Shown here one piece after another: positions 10,401-20,716 of a stretch of DNA of 64,000 nucleotides. The notes under the pieces were generated by a model. It was given only the letters and a program-made list of their open reading frames with translations. It searched no databases and was not told the origin of the DNA. Position numbers and translations under genes: made by a program. The stretch spans positions 128,310 through 192,309 of the forward strand of contig MU394106.1 in assembly GCA_022578605.1 (NCBI GenBank), written 5' to 3'. The number at the start of each line of letters is the position of its first letter. Positions within the stretch are counted from its first letter, which is position 1. Origin of the DNA: Camillea tinctor. Lineage: Eukaryota; Ascomycota; Sordariomycetes; Xylariales; Xylariaceae.

Positions 10401-11876
10401 ATGGCGCCCTCTGCAACGGATGAGATCACGCCAATGCAGCTACCCGTTCACTCCAAAGGGTCAAGTAAGATCAACGCCTCCGTCTTGCATGGCCCTCGGG
10501 ACTTACGATTGGTGAGGTCTCCCAAGTCCTACCATCAGCTTACTGTAACACGAGATTAAGTCTCTTAAAAGGGGGACTATACAATTTACCCCGGAATAAG
10601 TAAACTAACCTTATTTAAACAGGAGTCAAGAACCATAGGTGAACCTGAAGTCGGGGAACTCCAAATTGCCGTCAGGTCTACAGGCATCTGCGGCTCCGAT
10701 GTTTCTTACTATAAGAAATTTGCCAATGGAGATCTTTGTGCTTGTGCTCCCCTATCTCTAGGACATGAATCGTCGGGAACGGTCGTGGCTATTGGTCCCC
10801 AAGTGAGTGGCTTCAAGGTTGGTGACCGAGTCGCGCTGGAGGTCGGTATTCCCTGTGGACAATGCGGCATCTGCAGGAAGGGTAGATATAATCTATGCAA
10901 AAAGATGCGGTTTAGGAGTAGTGCCAAGAGTGTCCCTCACTTTCAAGGTACACTCCAAGAGAGGATCAATCATCCAGCTACGTGGTGCCATAAGTACGCT
11001 TAAACTATATAATTCGTGATATCATATACTCACATTCGTCCTAGGCTTCCTGATCACATCTCCTTCGAAGCGGCAGCTCTATTAGAGCCATTATCGGTTG
11101 CCATCCATGCGGTGAATCGCGCTAGTCCTGTTCCTGGTTCGACAGCGTTTGTCATGGGTGCCGGAACTGTTGGTCTGCTTACCGCTGCTATGGCACGCCG
11201 ATCTGGTTGCACATCGGTTACAATCGCTGATGTCGATGCTGGTCGCGTGGACTACGCAATAAAACATGGTTTCGCAACACATGGTTTTGTGGTACCTCGC
11301 CAACTACGTACCTCACTAAGCAGCTCCTCCATATTCAATAGCTCTGGTTCTTACACACCAACCGACTCTGGTGCGACCACGCCTGATAGCATGTTCTCAA
11401 ACTCGATCAACGCGCAACTAGAAGGTGCTAAGGGCCTGGCAGCTGACATCCTTTCGCTGACGAAATCATCACCCGAATTCCAGGATGAGGATGATGAGGA
11501 TGAGGGCGTTGATATCGCCTTTGAATGCACTGGCAAGGAAGTCTGTATGCACACGAGCCTTTACGCTGCCCGCCCGGGTGGTAAGGTCATCATGGTTGGC
11601 ATGGGCACCCCTATCCAGACTTTACCTATGTCTGTTGCCCACCTCAGGGAGGTGGATATCCTTGGAATTTTCCGATACGCGAACACATATAAAACCGGTA
11701 TCCAGCTACTCTCCGCTCATGGCAACGGGAGCGCGGGCTATACCCTACCAAGCCTAGACGACATGGTCACTCATCGGGTTAAAGGGCTTGATGCCGCAAA
11801 GCATGCATTCGAGCTTGCTAGCCGCACTATGGACGATGATGGCAATCTCGTACTCAAAGTTGTCATCGAAAATTAG
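10401..11876 (+). CDS. Zinc-dependent medium-chain dehydrogenase, sorbitol/xylitol dehydrogenase type
   Basis: The enzyme oxidises a polyol to a ketose with NAD+. Exons are 10401-10511, 10623-10993 and 11045-11876 (437 aa). Catalytic zinc ligands of the family are visible: Cys60 (GICGSD), His85-Glu86 (LGHESSG) and Glu175 (LLEPLSVA). The structural zinc cysteines are C115, C118, C121 and C129 (CGQCGICRKGRYNLC). The NAD-binding GAGTVG follows at about 199-204. An unusual insert of roughly 60-70 residues, Ser/Thr-rich then acidic (QDEDDEDEG), sits inside the Rossmann fold between the 'TIADVDAGR' strand and 'VDIAFECTGK'. Substrate is not set by sequence: sorbitol, xylitol and L-arabinitol enzymes are close relatives, and the RFRSSAKSVPHFQGTLQERI segment is unlike L-arabinitol dehydrogenase. 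ATG at 10395 (two codons earlier) is an alternative start; 10401 has the better context. Confidence 0.9.
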
Positions 11877-12577
11877 CCCAGAAATTCCGTACTAGCTCGC
11901 TTCTGTTCTTGCATTATACGTGCTTTTGTCCTTAGAGGGAAATCACCATGGCGACAAGCCCTTGAAAACGATTAACGATGGTATGACTACACAAGCTTAT
12001 AATTGTATATTTCCAATTATATATATAACCAGCCTCAAGCACGCAGAATGGTATTTGGATCCCCCCGAAGCTGGTTGCATTGACAACTTTGGGGGTTCAT
12101 ACCCCATTTCGCGATCCCCTCCTTCTATCCCTATATCTCTCCTATTCACACCACAAAGAAGAGAATTAAAGAATACCAGAGAAGACGGGTTAAATGAAGA
12201 CTCGGGGTCTAATAAACCGAGGCACAAATATGAGGCACGAGGAGATTTGGTAGTACTAGGGTTTTCTTTCTTTTTATTAAAAAAAGCATTTCATTTCAAT
12301 ATTTTCCTTCTTGTTGTAAGCTCAGGGGTAAGCGTGTATCTGAGACGGTGTACCTATTTCCCCATACCATCTATTTCCATAACATGTATTACTAGGAGTT
12401 GGCAGCAAGTTAGGTTCTCGTATGGGATATAACAAGGACCTTTTCACAATCAATGGCATTCTTAGACTGACAAGGGTTTGAAGTTTGTGTTACCATGCTG
12501 TTCATAATCTCATGATCCTAAGTTGTCATCCAGTCCAGACTTTTTGGCCTGTCATGGAGACCATAAGCTAAATACAC
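11877..12577. other. Intergenic region between the polyol dehydrogenase and csn6
   Basis: About 0.7 kb at the 3' ends of two convergent genes. It contains A/T-rich sequence with an oligo-T/oligo-A patch near 12265-12300. The frame at 11920-12432 has no gene-like composition. Both polyadenylation regions should lie here, but I cannot place the sites. Confidence 0.6.
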
Positions 12578-12832
12578 TTAGGAATACCTCATACTTCCAC
12601 CCCTTTCCCTCCCTATCAAAGAGGGGAGTAGAAAGGTGGGGGGATCATAGTTTCTGATTTTCCAGTCATCACCCTGTGCAACAATGCTTTCCCTAGGGCT
12701 GTTGACGAACGCCTCCTTCGCCATGCAAATGCAATGATCAATGCCGTAGACAAGGGTTTTGAATTCCTCTAGGTAAACGAGCGACGCCTTCTCGTCTCGC
12801 ACCACACCTTGGCTAAAGCGCCAGTTCACCAC
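12578..12832 (-). other. Open frame overlapping the end of csn6
   Basis: In a different frame from CSN6, an 84-codon stretch stays open from inside the last csn6 codons (about 12832) to a TAA at 12578-12580. Codon use looks coding for the first ~50 codons (GAC GAG AAG GCG TCG CTC, then GCG AAG GAG GCG TTC GTC AAC AGC). There is no ATG at its start (it opens at GTG) and the first internal ATG comes about 35 codons in. It may be an alternative or frameshifted C-terminus of CSN6, a decayed exon, or chance. No family recognised. Confidence 0.25.
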
Positions 12833-14116
12833 TTATCATGCTGAGCCGCGGGTCAAAAGCTGAATTGTCGAGTGTCTTCCGATTGTGGTTCTTAGCATTC
12901 TCGACAATACTGAATTTTTTGCCTACGCCGCGAGCCTCCGAGGCGCTCTGCATCACGTTGTTGAGTAGCTCCATCAGATGCACATCGTTGGCTTCCATAA
13001 GCATCTCCTGTTCATAGGCTTCTGCAGCGGAGGGGACGATCAAGGATAATCTGTTGACGAGAGCTTGGATGGATCGAAGGATCGTATGTGACGGTGTAGA
13101 GTTCTGATCACCAGAGGGAGCTGCCGTCGTTTCTCCCGGTAGATAGGAAGGAGGAAGTCGTTCAAGATAGGTAGCTAGGAGGTTGACGCGGGACTGCAGC
13201 ATCTTGATGGAGTTGGCCTTGGCTGTAAGGGCTGCAATCATCTCCTCATCCTCTCTTGAAAGTATGTGCTCTTCCAAGCCAACATCTCTCTCTAAGCGAC
13301 CTAGGACGTCAGCCCGCCGTTTGCCCTTCGGGTCGCTATCGACAGCTGGCGCCGCGGTCCTTCTTTGCTCTCTAGGCTCAATGGCAGTGGCGTTCCCGGC
13401 TCCTCGAGCTACAAAGTCCATGCTAATCATTTCCGCCTCACCAGTCCCTACGGAATATGGTAACTCCCGAAACTTTAGCTTGAGGGGCGGCTCGCCATCC
13501 CGCATCTCCTTGTCCTCTCCTTGGTCCGGCTTCGGTTCGTCCACCTCGTAATTCGACTCGTATATAGTCAGCGGCAGCCTACTACCTGCGGAATTATTTA
13601 CGGCTTCTTCAGGGTGGAAACCAAGCAGAAGGGATGATTCATTGTGTTCCGAGAGGATCCAGTTGTGGATAGGGAGGATGGAGGGAGTAGGGCCACTCTT
13701 CGGAAGTAACGTGTACCAGCCAACGAGGTCTAGCTGGGGAGATTTGTGTATTGTTTTGACTACCACCAGAAAAATAAAATAAAATCGTGGTCAGTTGGCT
13801 ATATTTCTAAATTCAAAAGGTAGGGAACATATCACCACCTACTCTGATCCAGTCGTTGCTTAAACCACTCGGCATCAAGCCGAACCTCGCCATCCTGGGC
13901 TGATGTAGCACACTCAAAGGCATGTTCTATCGTGACCTCTCGTCCGATCTGTTGTCCTATCAAGGCGCCAACAATAGGCCCGGGTTGCTCTCGGAGGGTG
14001 TGTCTGGTGATGTAATCGGAGATAGTGAGGAGGACGAGCGGGTGGAGGACAGCCTGCAAGCCCGAGTCTGAAGGCTTCTGCGACGAGAGCAGGGGATTAT
14101 AGCCTGTAGATTCCAT
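12813..14116 (-). CDS. csn6: COP9 signalosome complex subunit 6 (MPN-domain protein)
   Basis: CSN6 is the catalytically inactive MPN partner of CSN5 in the signalosome that removes Nedd8 from cullins; in fungi the complex affects development and secondary metabolism. Exons are 14116-13843 and 13759-12813, with an 83-bp intron (GTAGGT...GTAG), giving 406 aa. The MPN domain starts [17 protein letters not shown], then [20 protein letters not shown], and exon 2 continues [14 protein letters not shown] and [20 protein letters not shown]. The His-x-His plus Ser/Asp metal site of an active JAMM protease is absent, as expected for CSN6. The C-terminal half is helical ([43 protein letters not shown]), with a disordered charged linker between. 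The eIF3f/Rpn8 families are the alternatives, but the motif spacing fits CSN6 better. Confidence 0.88.
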
Positions 14117-15393
14117 TTTGCCTGGCTTGACGTTGAATTTGTGGGAGTAAAGCCAGGAAGAACAGCAGAAGAATGTTGGTGAAGCTGCAAGTAAATGGTA
14201 TGTAATTTGTAGGTTTTATGAAGGCTGCAGCTTACTTTAACTTGTTGGTGGAGATATCAAGTGATAAGAGGTAATATAGCGGACCTTACTGCTTAGGTAC
14301 GTGCCTTTGGAGAAGAAACCCCCCGCGATCACTGTGGCTGAGCAGCTTAGTACGGATTGAAGCATGGCAGCGTGGCTAGATCATGCAGAAAGCTCTCAGC
14401 TACGTGAAACTTTATCTATTGGATAAATCTTGATTAAAATGAAGTAGGTTAGGCAGGTACCTTTAGGTAGGTGGTAAGTTACAGATTACCTTAATTAACC
14501 TTCTCTGCTGAGGCAGTGCCCCTCATTTGCTATGTACATATGCCCCCCCCCCTACCGCCCCCCCCCCCCCCCCCCCCCCCAACGTCACCTGCAATACTTA
14601 AACTTAAAATATTTCTAATAGCAGGTTATAACTTCTAGGTTATAACCTACAGGTAAAGGAGTAAGGCACATTGAAACTCTCACATGTACAACTTCATTGC
14701 TATTATCCTTTTATTACATCCTAATGCAGTGCCTAGTTGGCAACATTGCAACATCTTTGATCACAAAAGAATTCACAGACATAAGATAAATAAGAAAGGT
14801 CGGTCTGGTACTCCGTACAACTAGATTGCTTACGGGGTAAAGCATGCTCATCTATGTCCGATTAACTAGTATGTGTCGAACCTCCTACTGCATCACAGCC
14901 CCTTTACGATTTCTGAATGTTCAGAAACTATCACTTCTGCATTGTCACTATATGAGGAAACAAAGCCAACGCAACTATATTCGGATATGGTAGATTGTGC
15001 AAAATTGTGCAGGTGTTGTTACTTCTCCTAGCTTCTCCCCTTCCACCTTATTACAGCCTGCTTCTTAGACGCTATCAAGTGGTATGTTTGGGTTTTCCCT
15101 TCTTATAAACCAATTGGAGCTATATCAAGAACCACTTTGGTATGTTAAATATGTGAAAGAAATCCCTTTCTTATTCCATGTGGTTCAGGCATGTGCCATC
15201 TTTGAAATCCCAAGCTTCCGTGTCTTAGTTGGCTCCAACCTAGGTTCATTGTGAGCTCGAGCAGACTCTCAGAATATAGAAATGCCTCATGTGCTTTCCG
15301 CTTCCTGTCTAGATTTAAGCCCCTTGAAATGTCAAGATATCCGCTTCCCGTCATCCTGGTCTATCCTCCTATAGTTCACAGCTAGAATCAGCA
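14117..15393. other. Divergent intergenic region between csn6 and the gene at 15394
   Basis: About 1.3 kb shared by two divergent genes. It carries the long C-tract at 14543-14580, TACCT/AGGTA-rich DNA at about 14440-14480, and AT-rich unique sequence. The minus frame at 15354-15145 has no recognisable content. No RNA gene seen. Confidence 0.6.
14543..14580. repeat. Long poly-C tract
   Basis: Ten C residues, a short TACCG break, then 23 C residues. It lies in the csn6 upstream region. Such tracts are length-unstable and error-prone to sequence, so the exact length should not be trusted. Confidence 0.9.
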
Positions 15394-17016
15394 ATGGCGT
15401 CAGTTCTCCATCCCCAGAGTCAGGTTGAGGTGGTAACCCCCCTTGCACAAGAAGCCTCTAGTCATGATCCCGGGATAGGACCATATTCCCATCTCAAACC
15501 CCAATCGAAGAGATCAGATGATGATGATATACAGTTTATATCTTCTAATCCTGTCAAGAGACGCAAGATCAGTGAACATAACATCAAAAACCATGGCCAC
15601 CCGGAGCCGATTCTCCCTTCCATACCCCCAATTCCAGTCGCTCCAGCCTACAACCCTACTACTGAAAATGCTGAGACGGAAAGGCGAGTGAGTACTGGAA
15701 TGGTTGGCTTGCCTTCTGATATCAATGCCATGGAACTTACTTGCGCTTTAAGAGGAGTCTCTCTACCGGTGCTAGAGAACTTTGTTCTGGATCAACCCTT
15801 AAGGAGACCGAGACCTGTCAGCTCTCCTGAACTATCTCCTAAACAGCTACCGCATACAATATCACCTTCGGCATCAGACGTTCATGTTGGCCAGGCCGGA
15901 CCTCAGGAATTTGATTTCCAGGTGATGGCCAACTATGCAGCATGTTGCTTACCTGCTAGCGAAACACCCGCAAAGCAGGGAGCTCTTCCCCATTTGGCGT
16001 CTGCTGGGCCTGATGCAGACCAACTTCCTGTTCTCAGCACACCAACCAGTCAACCTGTAGGTCCTCCAACCTCAGGGTCGGCTAGACACACAGAAATTCC
16101 CGATATGAAGAGCACAGCTATGCCGCCACCCCCATTGCCAAGGCCCGACACTCCTTCAGCCCCTGAATCCAATATCCATGATGCCTGTCGCCCAAATGCG
16201 TCAAAGCAGCCATGCCAGATGTGTACAAGGTTACGGCAGCAAGCAAATATCACCAGAGCTCAGGCTCTTCCCATGATAAATTCGAGTGTACCACATCACT
16301 TCGTACCTCACATGCCTTACTCCCCTCCCCCGTATAGTCAGCCTTTCCACCCTCATATGATGCCTATGGCCGCGAACCATATGCATCCCTTCGGCCCCGG
16401 CTTCACACCTTATATGATGCCGGTCAACGGAAACACCTTTGCCGCCTTGCCCTCACAATTTCACACTCCGGTCCAGCAAGGGGGTCACCAGAACCAGGGC
16501 CCAAGCCCGCAGCCAGCACCAGAAAAGGCAAACGATACGACCCAACCCGCGGCGGTAGCCGCACCATCGCCGCCTCCCTCCACCAGCCACTCTACTACTC
16601 CTCCAGCAGCAGCTACAAAACCAAGCAAACCCGGCAGCCCCGTGAAGCCGCCCGCATCGCTAATCCAGCCCACCTACCGGAAGCACTCGCCGAACCTCAT
16701 CGTCGACGTAGCGGAGACGTGCCAGGAGAAGTTCCCCTTCGAGGAGGTGGCCAAGCGGCACAACGCGCCCGTGGACAAGGTGTTCGACGTCTTCGCTGCC
16801 ATCATCCAAGTCCCGCTGCTGCGCTGCCCCACGGACCGGCGCCGCGCCGGCCGCCTGGCCACCGCCCGCGTCAAGGAGTACACCAAGGCGAAGAAGGACT
16901 TACAGGAGTCCCGGGCCGGCGGGAACCGCAGCGGCGAGGGCGCCGTGAGCCCGGCAGATGTAGCAAACAGGCTGGGCAAGGTTGATTTCCCTGAGGGTTT
17001 CCATCTTCGCGGTTAG
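15394..17016 (+). CDS. Unrecognised, mostly disordered protein with conserved-looking C-terminal domain
   Basis: Single exon, 540 aa, ATG in good context (GCAATGGCG). I do not recognise a named family. Residues 1-430 are low-complexity and rich in Pro, Ser and His/Met (for example MPYSPPPYSQPFHPHMMP), with an acidic patch DDDDIQF and a basic KRRK cluster near residue 50 that could be a nuclear signal. A CQMC motif sits near residue 275. The last ~110 residues look folded: NLIVDVAETCQEKFPFEEVA, KRHNAPVDKVFDVFAAIIQV, then a basic Arg/Lys stretch. That pattern of short helices with 'EEVAKRHNAPVDKVFD' resembles a helix-turn-helix-like fold, so a nuclear or chromatin role is possible; this is inference. 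Third-position GC is clearly higher in the C-terminal segment than in the rest. Confidence 0.8.
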   Translation: MASVLHPQSQVEVVTPLAQEASSHDPGIGPYSHLKPQSKRSDDDDIQFISSNPVKRRKISEHNIKNHGHPEPILPSIPPIPVAPAYNPTTENAETERRVSTGMVGLPSDINAMELTCALRGVSLPVLENFVLDQPLRRPRPVSSPELSPKQLPHTISPSASDVHVGQAGPQEFDFQVMANYAACCLPASETPAKQGALPHLASAGPDADQLPVLSTPTSQPVGPPTSGSARHTEIPDMKSTAMPPPPLPRPDTPSAPESNIHDACRPNASKQPCQMCTRLRQQANITRAQALPMINSSVPHHFVPHMPYSPPPYSQPFHPHMMPMAANHMHPFGPGFTPYMMPVNGNTFAALPSQFHTPVQQGGHQNQGPSPQPAPEKANDTTQPAAVAAPSPPPSTSHSTTPPAAATKPSKPGSPVKPPASLIQPTYRKHSPNLIVDVAETCQEKFPFEEVAKRHNAPVDKVFDVFAAIIQVPLLRCPTDRRRAGRLATARVKEYTKAKKDLQESRAGGNRSGEGAVSPADVANRLGKVDFPEGFHLRG

Positions 17017-17294
17017 ATATCTGGGTTTCAAGGAGTTAAAAAAAGGGGGGGTCACGGTTTTGGCGTTGTAGAGTAGGTACTATGTAAAATTTATGCCATC
17101 ACGGAAAAAGGGGGTTGAGTGGGCGGGAGAACACTACAGGAACCAACAAGCAAGAAAAGTGTAGAAGCATTATTTATTTCATTTCTTTTACTCAGTCTAG
17201 CATATGTAAGGATACAAAATTTGTTATTAGCAATCTGTCTTTTCTAAAGCCCATATCAAGGAAGCAAGCCTGTTGCTGTTCTGTTTCCCCTAAA

Positions 17295-18053
17295 TCAAAT
17301 ATGGTTCTCGACCCGGCGGAGGACCTGCTTACCTTTCGCCTCCCGGGTGGCCAGCTTGAGCCAGATGTCCTCGACCTCCGACTCGTCCCAGTCCTCGTCG
17401 TCGCCCGTGACGGCAGGCGAAGCGCGGCGTCCGTAAAAGCTACACGGACGCACCGTCTCCTGGCTACTCGTCGACCTAGCGTCCTCGTTGTCCGGGTCGG
17501 CCTCGTAATCATAATACTCATATTCCTTCTCCTCTTCCTCCTCCCCTTGTTCTTGTTCTTGTTCTTCCTCTTCTTGTTTCCGGCTTACCTTTCCCTTCTT
17601 ATGCTTACCTTGGCCCGCAGTCGCCGCCGCCACCTCCTCATCCTTCTTCTCGCCCGCCGCGGCGCTCCCCGACGGCGCCGCCCCCTTGTCGTAGAACGGC
17701 CCCTTGCGCACCTTCAGCGACCCGCCCCACGCCGTCTGTACCTTCTCTGTGACGTACCGCGCCCCGTCCGGCTCCGTGCGCTCTTCCCAGACGCATACGC
17801 CATCCACCCACCGTGACTCGGTCTTGGGGGTGCTAGCGCGGCCCAGGAGTTGCGCCGTCAGCTCGATGCGCCGCGCCTCCTGCTTCGCCTCCAGTGGTGT
17901 CTCGTTTCGCCGCGCCTCTGCTCGCTTCTGCTTCCGTTTCTCCTGCCGGGAGGCGCATGCTTCGCAAGCGTGCTCGCAGATTAGCGTGGTCAGGTTTCCT
18001 GTACACTTGGCGAGTCTCTTTGGGGTTTCGGGTCTCTGGTTTTCCATTTTCAT
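17295..18053 (-). CDS. Unrecognised acidic/coiled-coil-like protein with N-terminal Cys cluster
   Basis: Single exon, 252 aa, starting at the ATG at 18053 (AACATGAAA context). A second Met two codons later is equally usable. Features seen: an N-terminal cysteine group (KCTGNLTTLICEHACEAC, spacing C-x10-C-x3-C-x2-C) that could bind a metal. A basic segment RQEKRKQKRAEARR follows, then a short folded-looking core RWVDGVCVWEERTEPDG and WGGSLKVRKGPFYDK. The rest is a long Glu/Gln/Lys low-complexity tract and an acidic C-terminus containing DWDESEVEDIW. No family recognised. The opposite strand is also open here, but it lacks an ATG start and reads as Leu/Arg-rich shadow of the acidic repeats. It is tail-to-tail with the preceding gene. 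Confidence 0.7.
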   Translation of the reverse strand: MKMENQRPETPKRLAKCTGNLTTLICEHACEACASRQEKRKQKRAEARRNETPLEAKQEARRIELTAQLLGRASTPKTESRWVDGVCVWEERTEPDGARYVTEKVQTAWGGSLKVRKGPFYDKGAAPSGSAAAGEKKDEEVAAATAGQGKHKKGKVSRKQEEEEQEQEQGEEEEEKEYEYYDYEADPDNEDARSTSSQETVRPCSFYGRRASPAVTGDDEDWDESEVEDIWLKLATREAKGKQVLRRVENHI

Positions 18054-20254
18054 GTTCTTTTCTTTTCTTTTTGGCTACGGGAGAAGGGTGTTGGTTGGTA
18101 GATAAGGAAGCTAGTGATATTGGCGTGTATTTATGATTCGGGCAGCTTGTTCTAGCAATATGGCAAGGAGGTTAGATTTGGTAACTTGTGAGTTTTGTTT
18201 TGGTCTTTTTTTCGCTTTTGATTTCCCCTTTTCTGGGTAAAGATGTTTCGTGATAGTCATGTCTACTTATATAAATGCTACGAATGGTTTCCTAAACAGT
18301 GTTGTTCTCAAGGAATAAAGAAGCCTCGTGTTCTTTGCATGATTGCTCGAGTACAGTTCCTTTCGCGCTTACCATAGAACATAATCTCTTTGTTAGAGTC
18401 ATAGTAATTGAAGGGAGCTTCATGTTACCACTCCCATTTCGCTTTGTCGACTTCAAGTGCTTTGTGAAAATAACAAGAAGTCACCTGCCCTTAGTCCTTG
18501 ACGTTCTTGGTTCGACTATACAGACAATCCTAACATAGATCGATTTATTCAAAGACAATATGTATTCATGAGCAGATTTTATCCCATGGACCAAACAACC
18601 CTGATCTTTCTTTACTATCCTAGATTCCCCGCCAGAATAAGCAGCTAGCACTGAGGCATACCTTATACATCTAGCTAGCAGGAAGGTTCTATTCTCTCAT
18701 TAATTTATCAGGTGTCTATTTTCACTTCAAGCCAACCATCGGTATTAGGTCTACCACGCTGACTCGAGAACAAGGATATTGCTAGAAGATACTCCCATCA
18801 TCCTGGTGGGAAATTTCGACTCATATGTGGGCGGATAAATATCCTCGCATAGTCCTAACCTCCTTGTGTCTCCTAATAGTTGATGATCATTCCTTTGGTA
18901 ATGAACGGCACCTTTTGCCGATATCTCAGGCAATCTTAGTTGCACTCAGAACCAATGCTCAATAAGTAGGTGAGAAATCTTACCAAGCACAGGTCTGGTT
19001 CTGCTATATTTATCGTGATTATTTGGTTACTTCGCGGGAATATCGGGAATAGCTGAACCCCTGGATACAGCGTAAGCAGCGAACCCCCTACAACATGAAT
19101 CTCGAGCAACCATATTGGCAGCATCGTTACACGTAGACTCGGTATAGGATGCGTGGTGACTGATCACCAATCCAAGAGAGGCAGGTAACAAATATACACC
19201 TGCGGGTCCATTAATGAATCATGAGTCTTAAAATGTGAGCAAGATGCTTGCTTATAAGATAGTTGAACGACAAGCCAGATGCAGGATCATGAAGAACGCA
19301 ATCGATTCCCCCAGCAGTAGACTCTTTTATGACTAGTCATTTGTAATGATGAAAATCTCGGGACCCCTTCCCGTCTCTTTCCATTTCATTCTGTCAACAT
19401 GGTGATAGATAATATCTAGATTCTTCACTTTATCCTGTGTAAATGATCACAAGATGAAATCGAATATAGTCTCAGCGAGTGGTTGGTCAAAAAGCTGGGA
19501 TCATCGTAGGCAATATAGGTAGTTGATAAAAGAAATTAATAAAAGGAGGGGGAGCGGTCGGTTCGAGGTCTAAGAGATGCCATGGTGCAAGCACTCATTA
19601 GAAGGGGGGGTGGTTAAGAAGGGAAAAAAGAAACAAGAAGGACTATGCGGTCACAGTTATCAACGTACGATGCTATTGGCGGTTCTAGTTCCGGAGCTGC
19701 TCTACAAGAACCTCCCGGATTCAAAGCCGGCTGACCGGATTTGGTATACAATCATCCTGGTATAGCATAGAAGTGGAAGAAAAAGGAAATACTCAGATAC
19801 TCAGAATGGAGGTGGGAAAAGATGACAAGTCACTCCGCGGAATGGTAGAGCTCACATAGAAACGAGCTTAGGTCCCTGAATTGCGAGCGGGTGGTATGAA
19901 CAATGGCAACAGCATACAGATACATAGGGGCGAAACAACCATGTATGGACCTGCCTTGAAACCCTGATTTTCTTGATTTGGGCAATGAGCTGTTCCCAAT
20001 GGTGTGGTGTGTGGTGGGAGCGAGAGAAAACCTACCTATATGCAACAAATATGTATTGACCAAGGTTCGGTTTAGGACATCTAAGCCGTTTGATGTTACG
20101 TATAATGCAGTTCCCCGGAATCATCAGCAGCAACAAACCGGCATGGCTGGGATAACCAAATGAGATCCTACAAATATTAATCGCCTCATTGGCAAACGGC
20201 TGATCTAGACGCTGAGGCGTATGTGCACACCCAGCATTCAGTAAGCTCGCTAGG
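18054..20254. other. Intergenic region, no supported gene
   Basis: About 2.2 kb of unique AT-rich sequence. Short frames at 18299-18538, 19577-19765 and 19978-20163 (some starting only at TTG) have no recognisable content. T/C-rich DNA at 18050-18240 is probably the promoter and leader of the minus-strand gene ending at 17295. I checked for tRNA box B-like words and found none in a convincing cloverleaf. Confidence 0.5.
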
Positions 20255-20716
20255 ATGAGTTCCGTTCTCCCCATTCATCAACAAGAGGAGGTCGTCGATA
20301 ATAATGAGTTATCATTCGACGGTCGAGCATTTAAGGATCCTTTGTACAGTGACTTCTGTGACAGACAAGATACTTCACAGCGAATGTCACGATGCCTCCC
20401 CCGGTCAGGTCTAGCTGTCTGGTCACTTACAACGGTTGGGCTCGTGACCAAGTTGCCTAGTATGGATGGGTTTGGCTTATCTGCAGCTGAATATCCCAGT
20501 AGATGCAGGTTTGGTGTGGTGATACAGAAAATATGCGGGCCGCGAATCGAGCAAGGTTTCACAGTGAAGATGGGAAAATGTGGAAGAATAAATGCAGAAG
20601 AATACATTCAGGCCTGTAAGTGTCATTGGGGATGGGCAGATGGGGAATACTAACCTAAGACGTCAGTTTTAAGACCTGTAAGTGAAAGGTTGCGTACCTA
20701 CGTAGGTACACACTAG
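20255..20716 (+). CDS. Candidate small spliced gene, unrecognised
   Basis: An ATG at 20255 opens a gene-like frame (MSSVLPIHQQEEVVDNNELS). At 20616 there is a GTAAGT donor, then a perfect TACTAAC branch site and a GACGTCAG acceptor ending at 20666, a 51-bp intron of ideal fungal form. Splicing keeps the frame open for 16 more codons to TAG at 20714-20716 (136 aa); without splicing it would stop at 132 aa. A second GTAAGT lies at 20678. No family is recognised, and there are no membrane segments or signal peptide. An overlapping minus-strand frame (20607-20278) is also open. It could be a real orphan gene, or a spliced leader of the downstream cyclin gene, which starts 260 bp further on. Confidence 0.35.

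Noticed and set aside
17115..17816. 233-codon plus-strand frame opposite the Cys-cluster gene
   Set aside because: It starts only at TTG, and its Leu/Phe/Arg-rich content mirrors the Glu/Lys repeats of the minus-strand protein.
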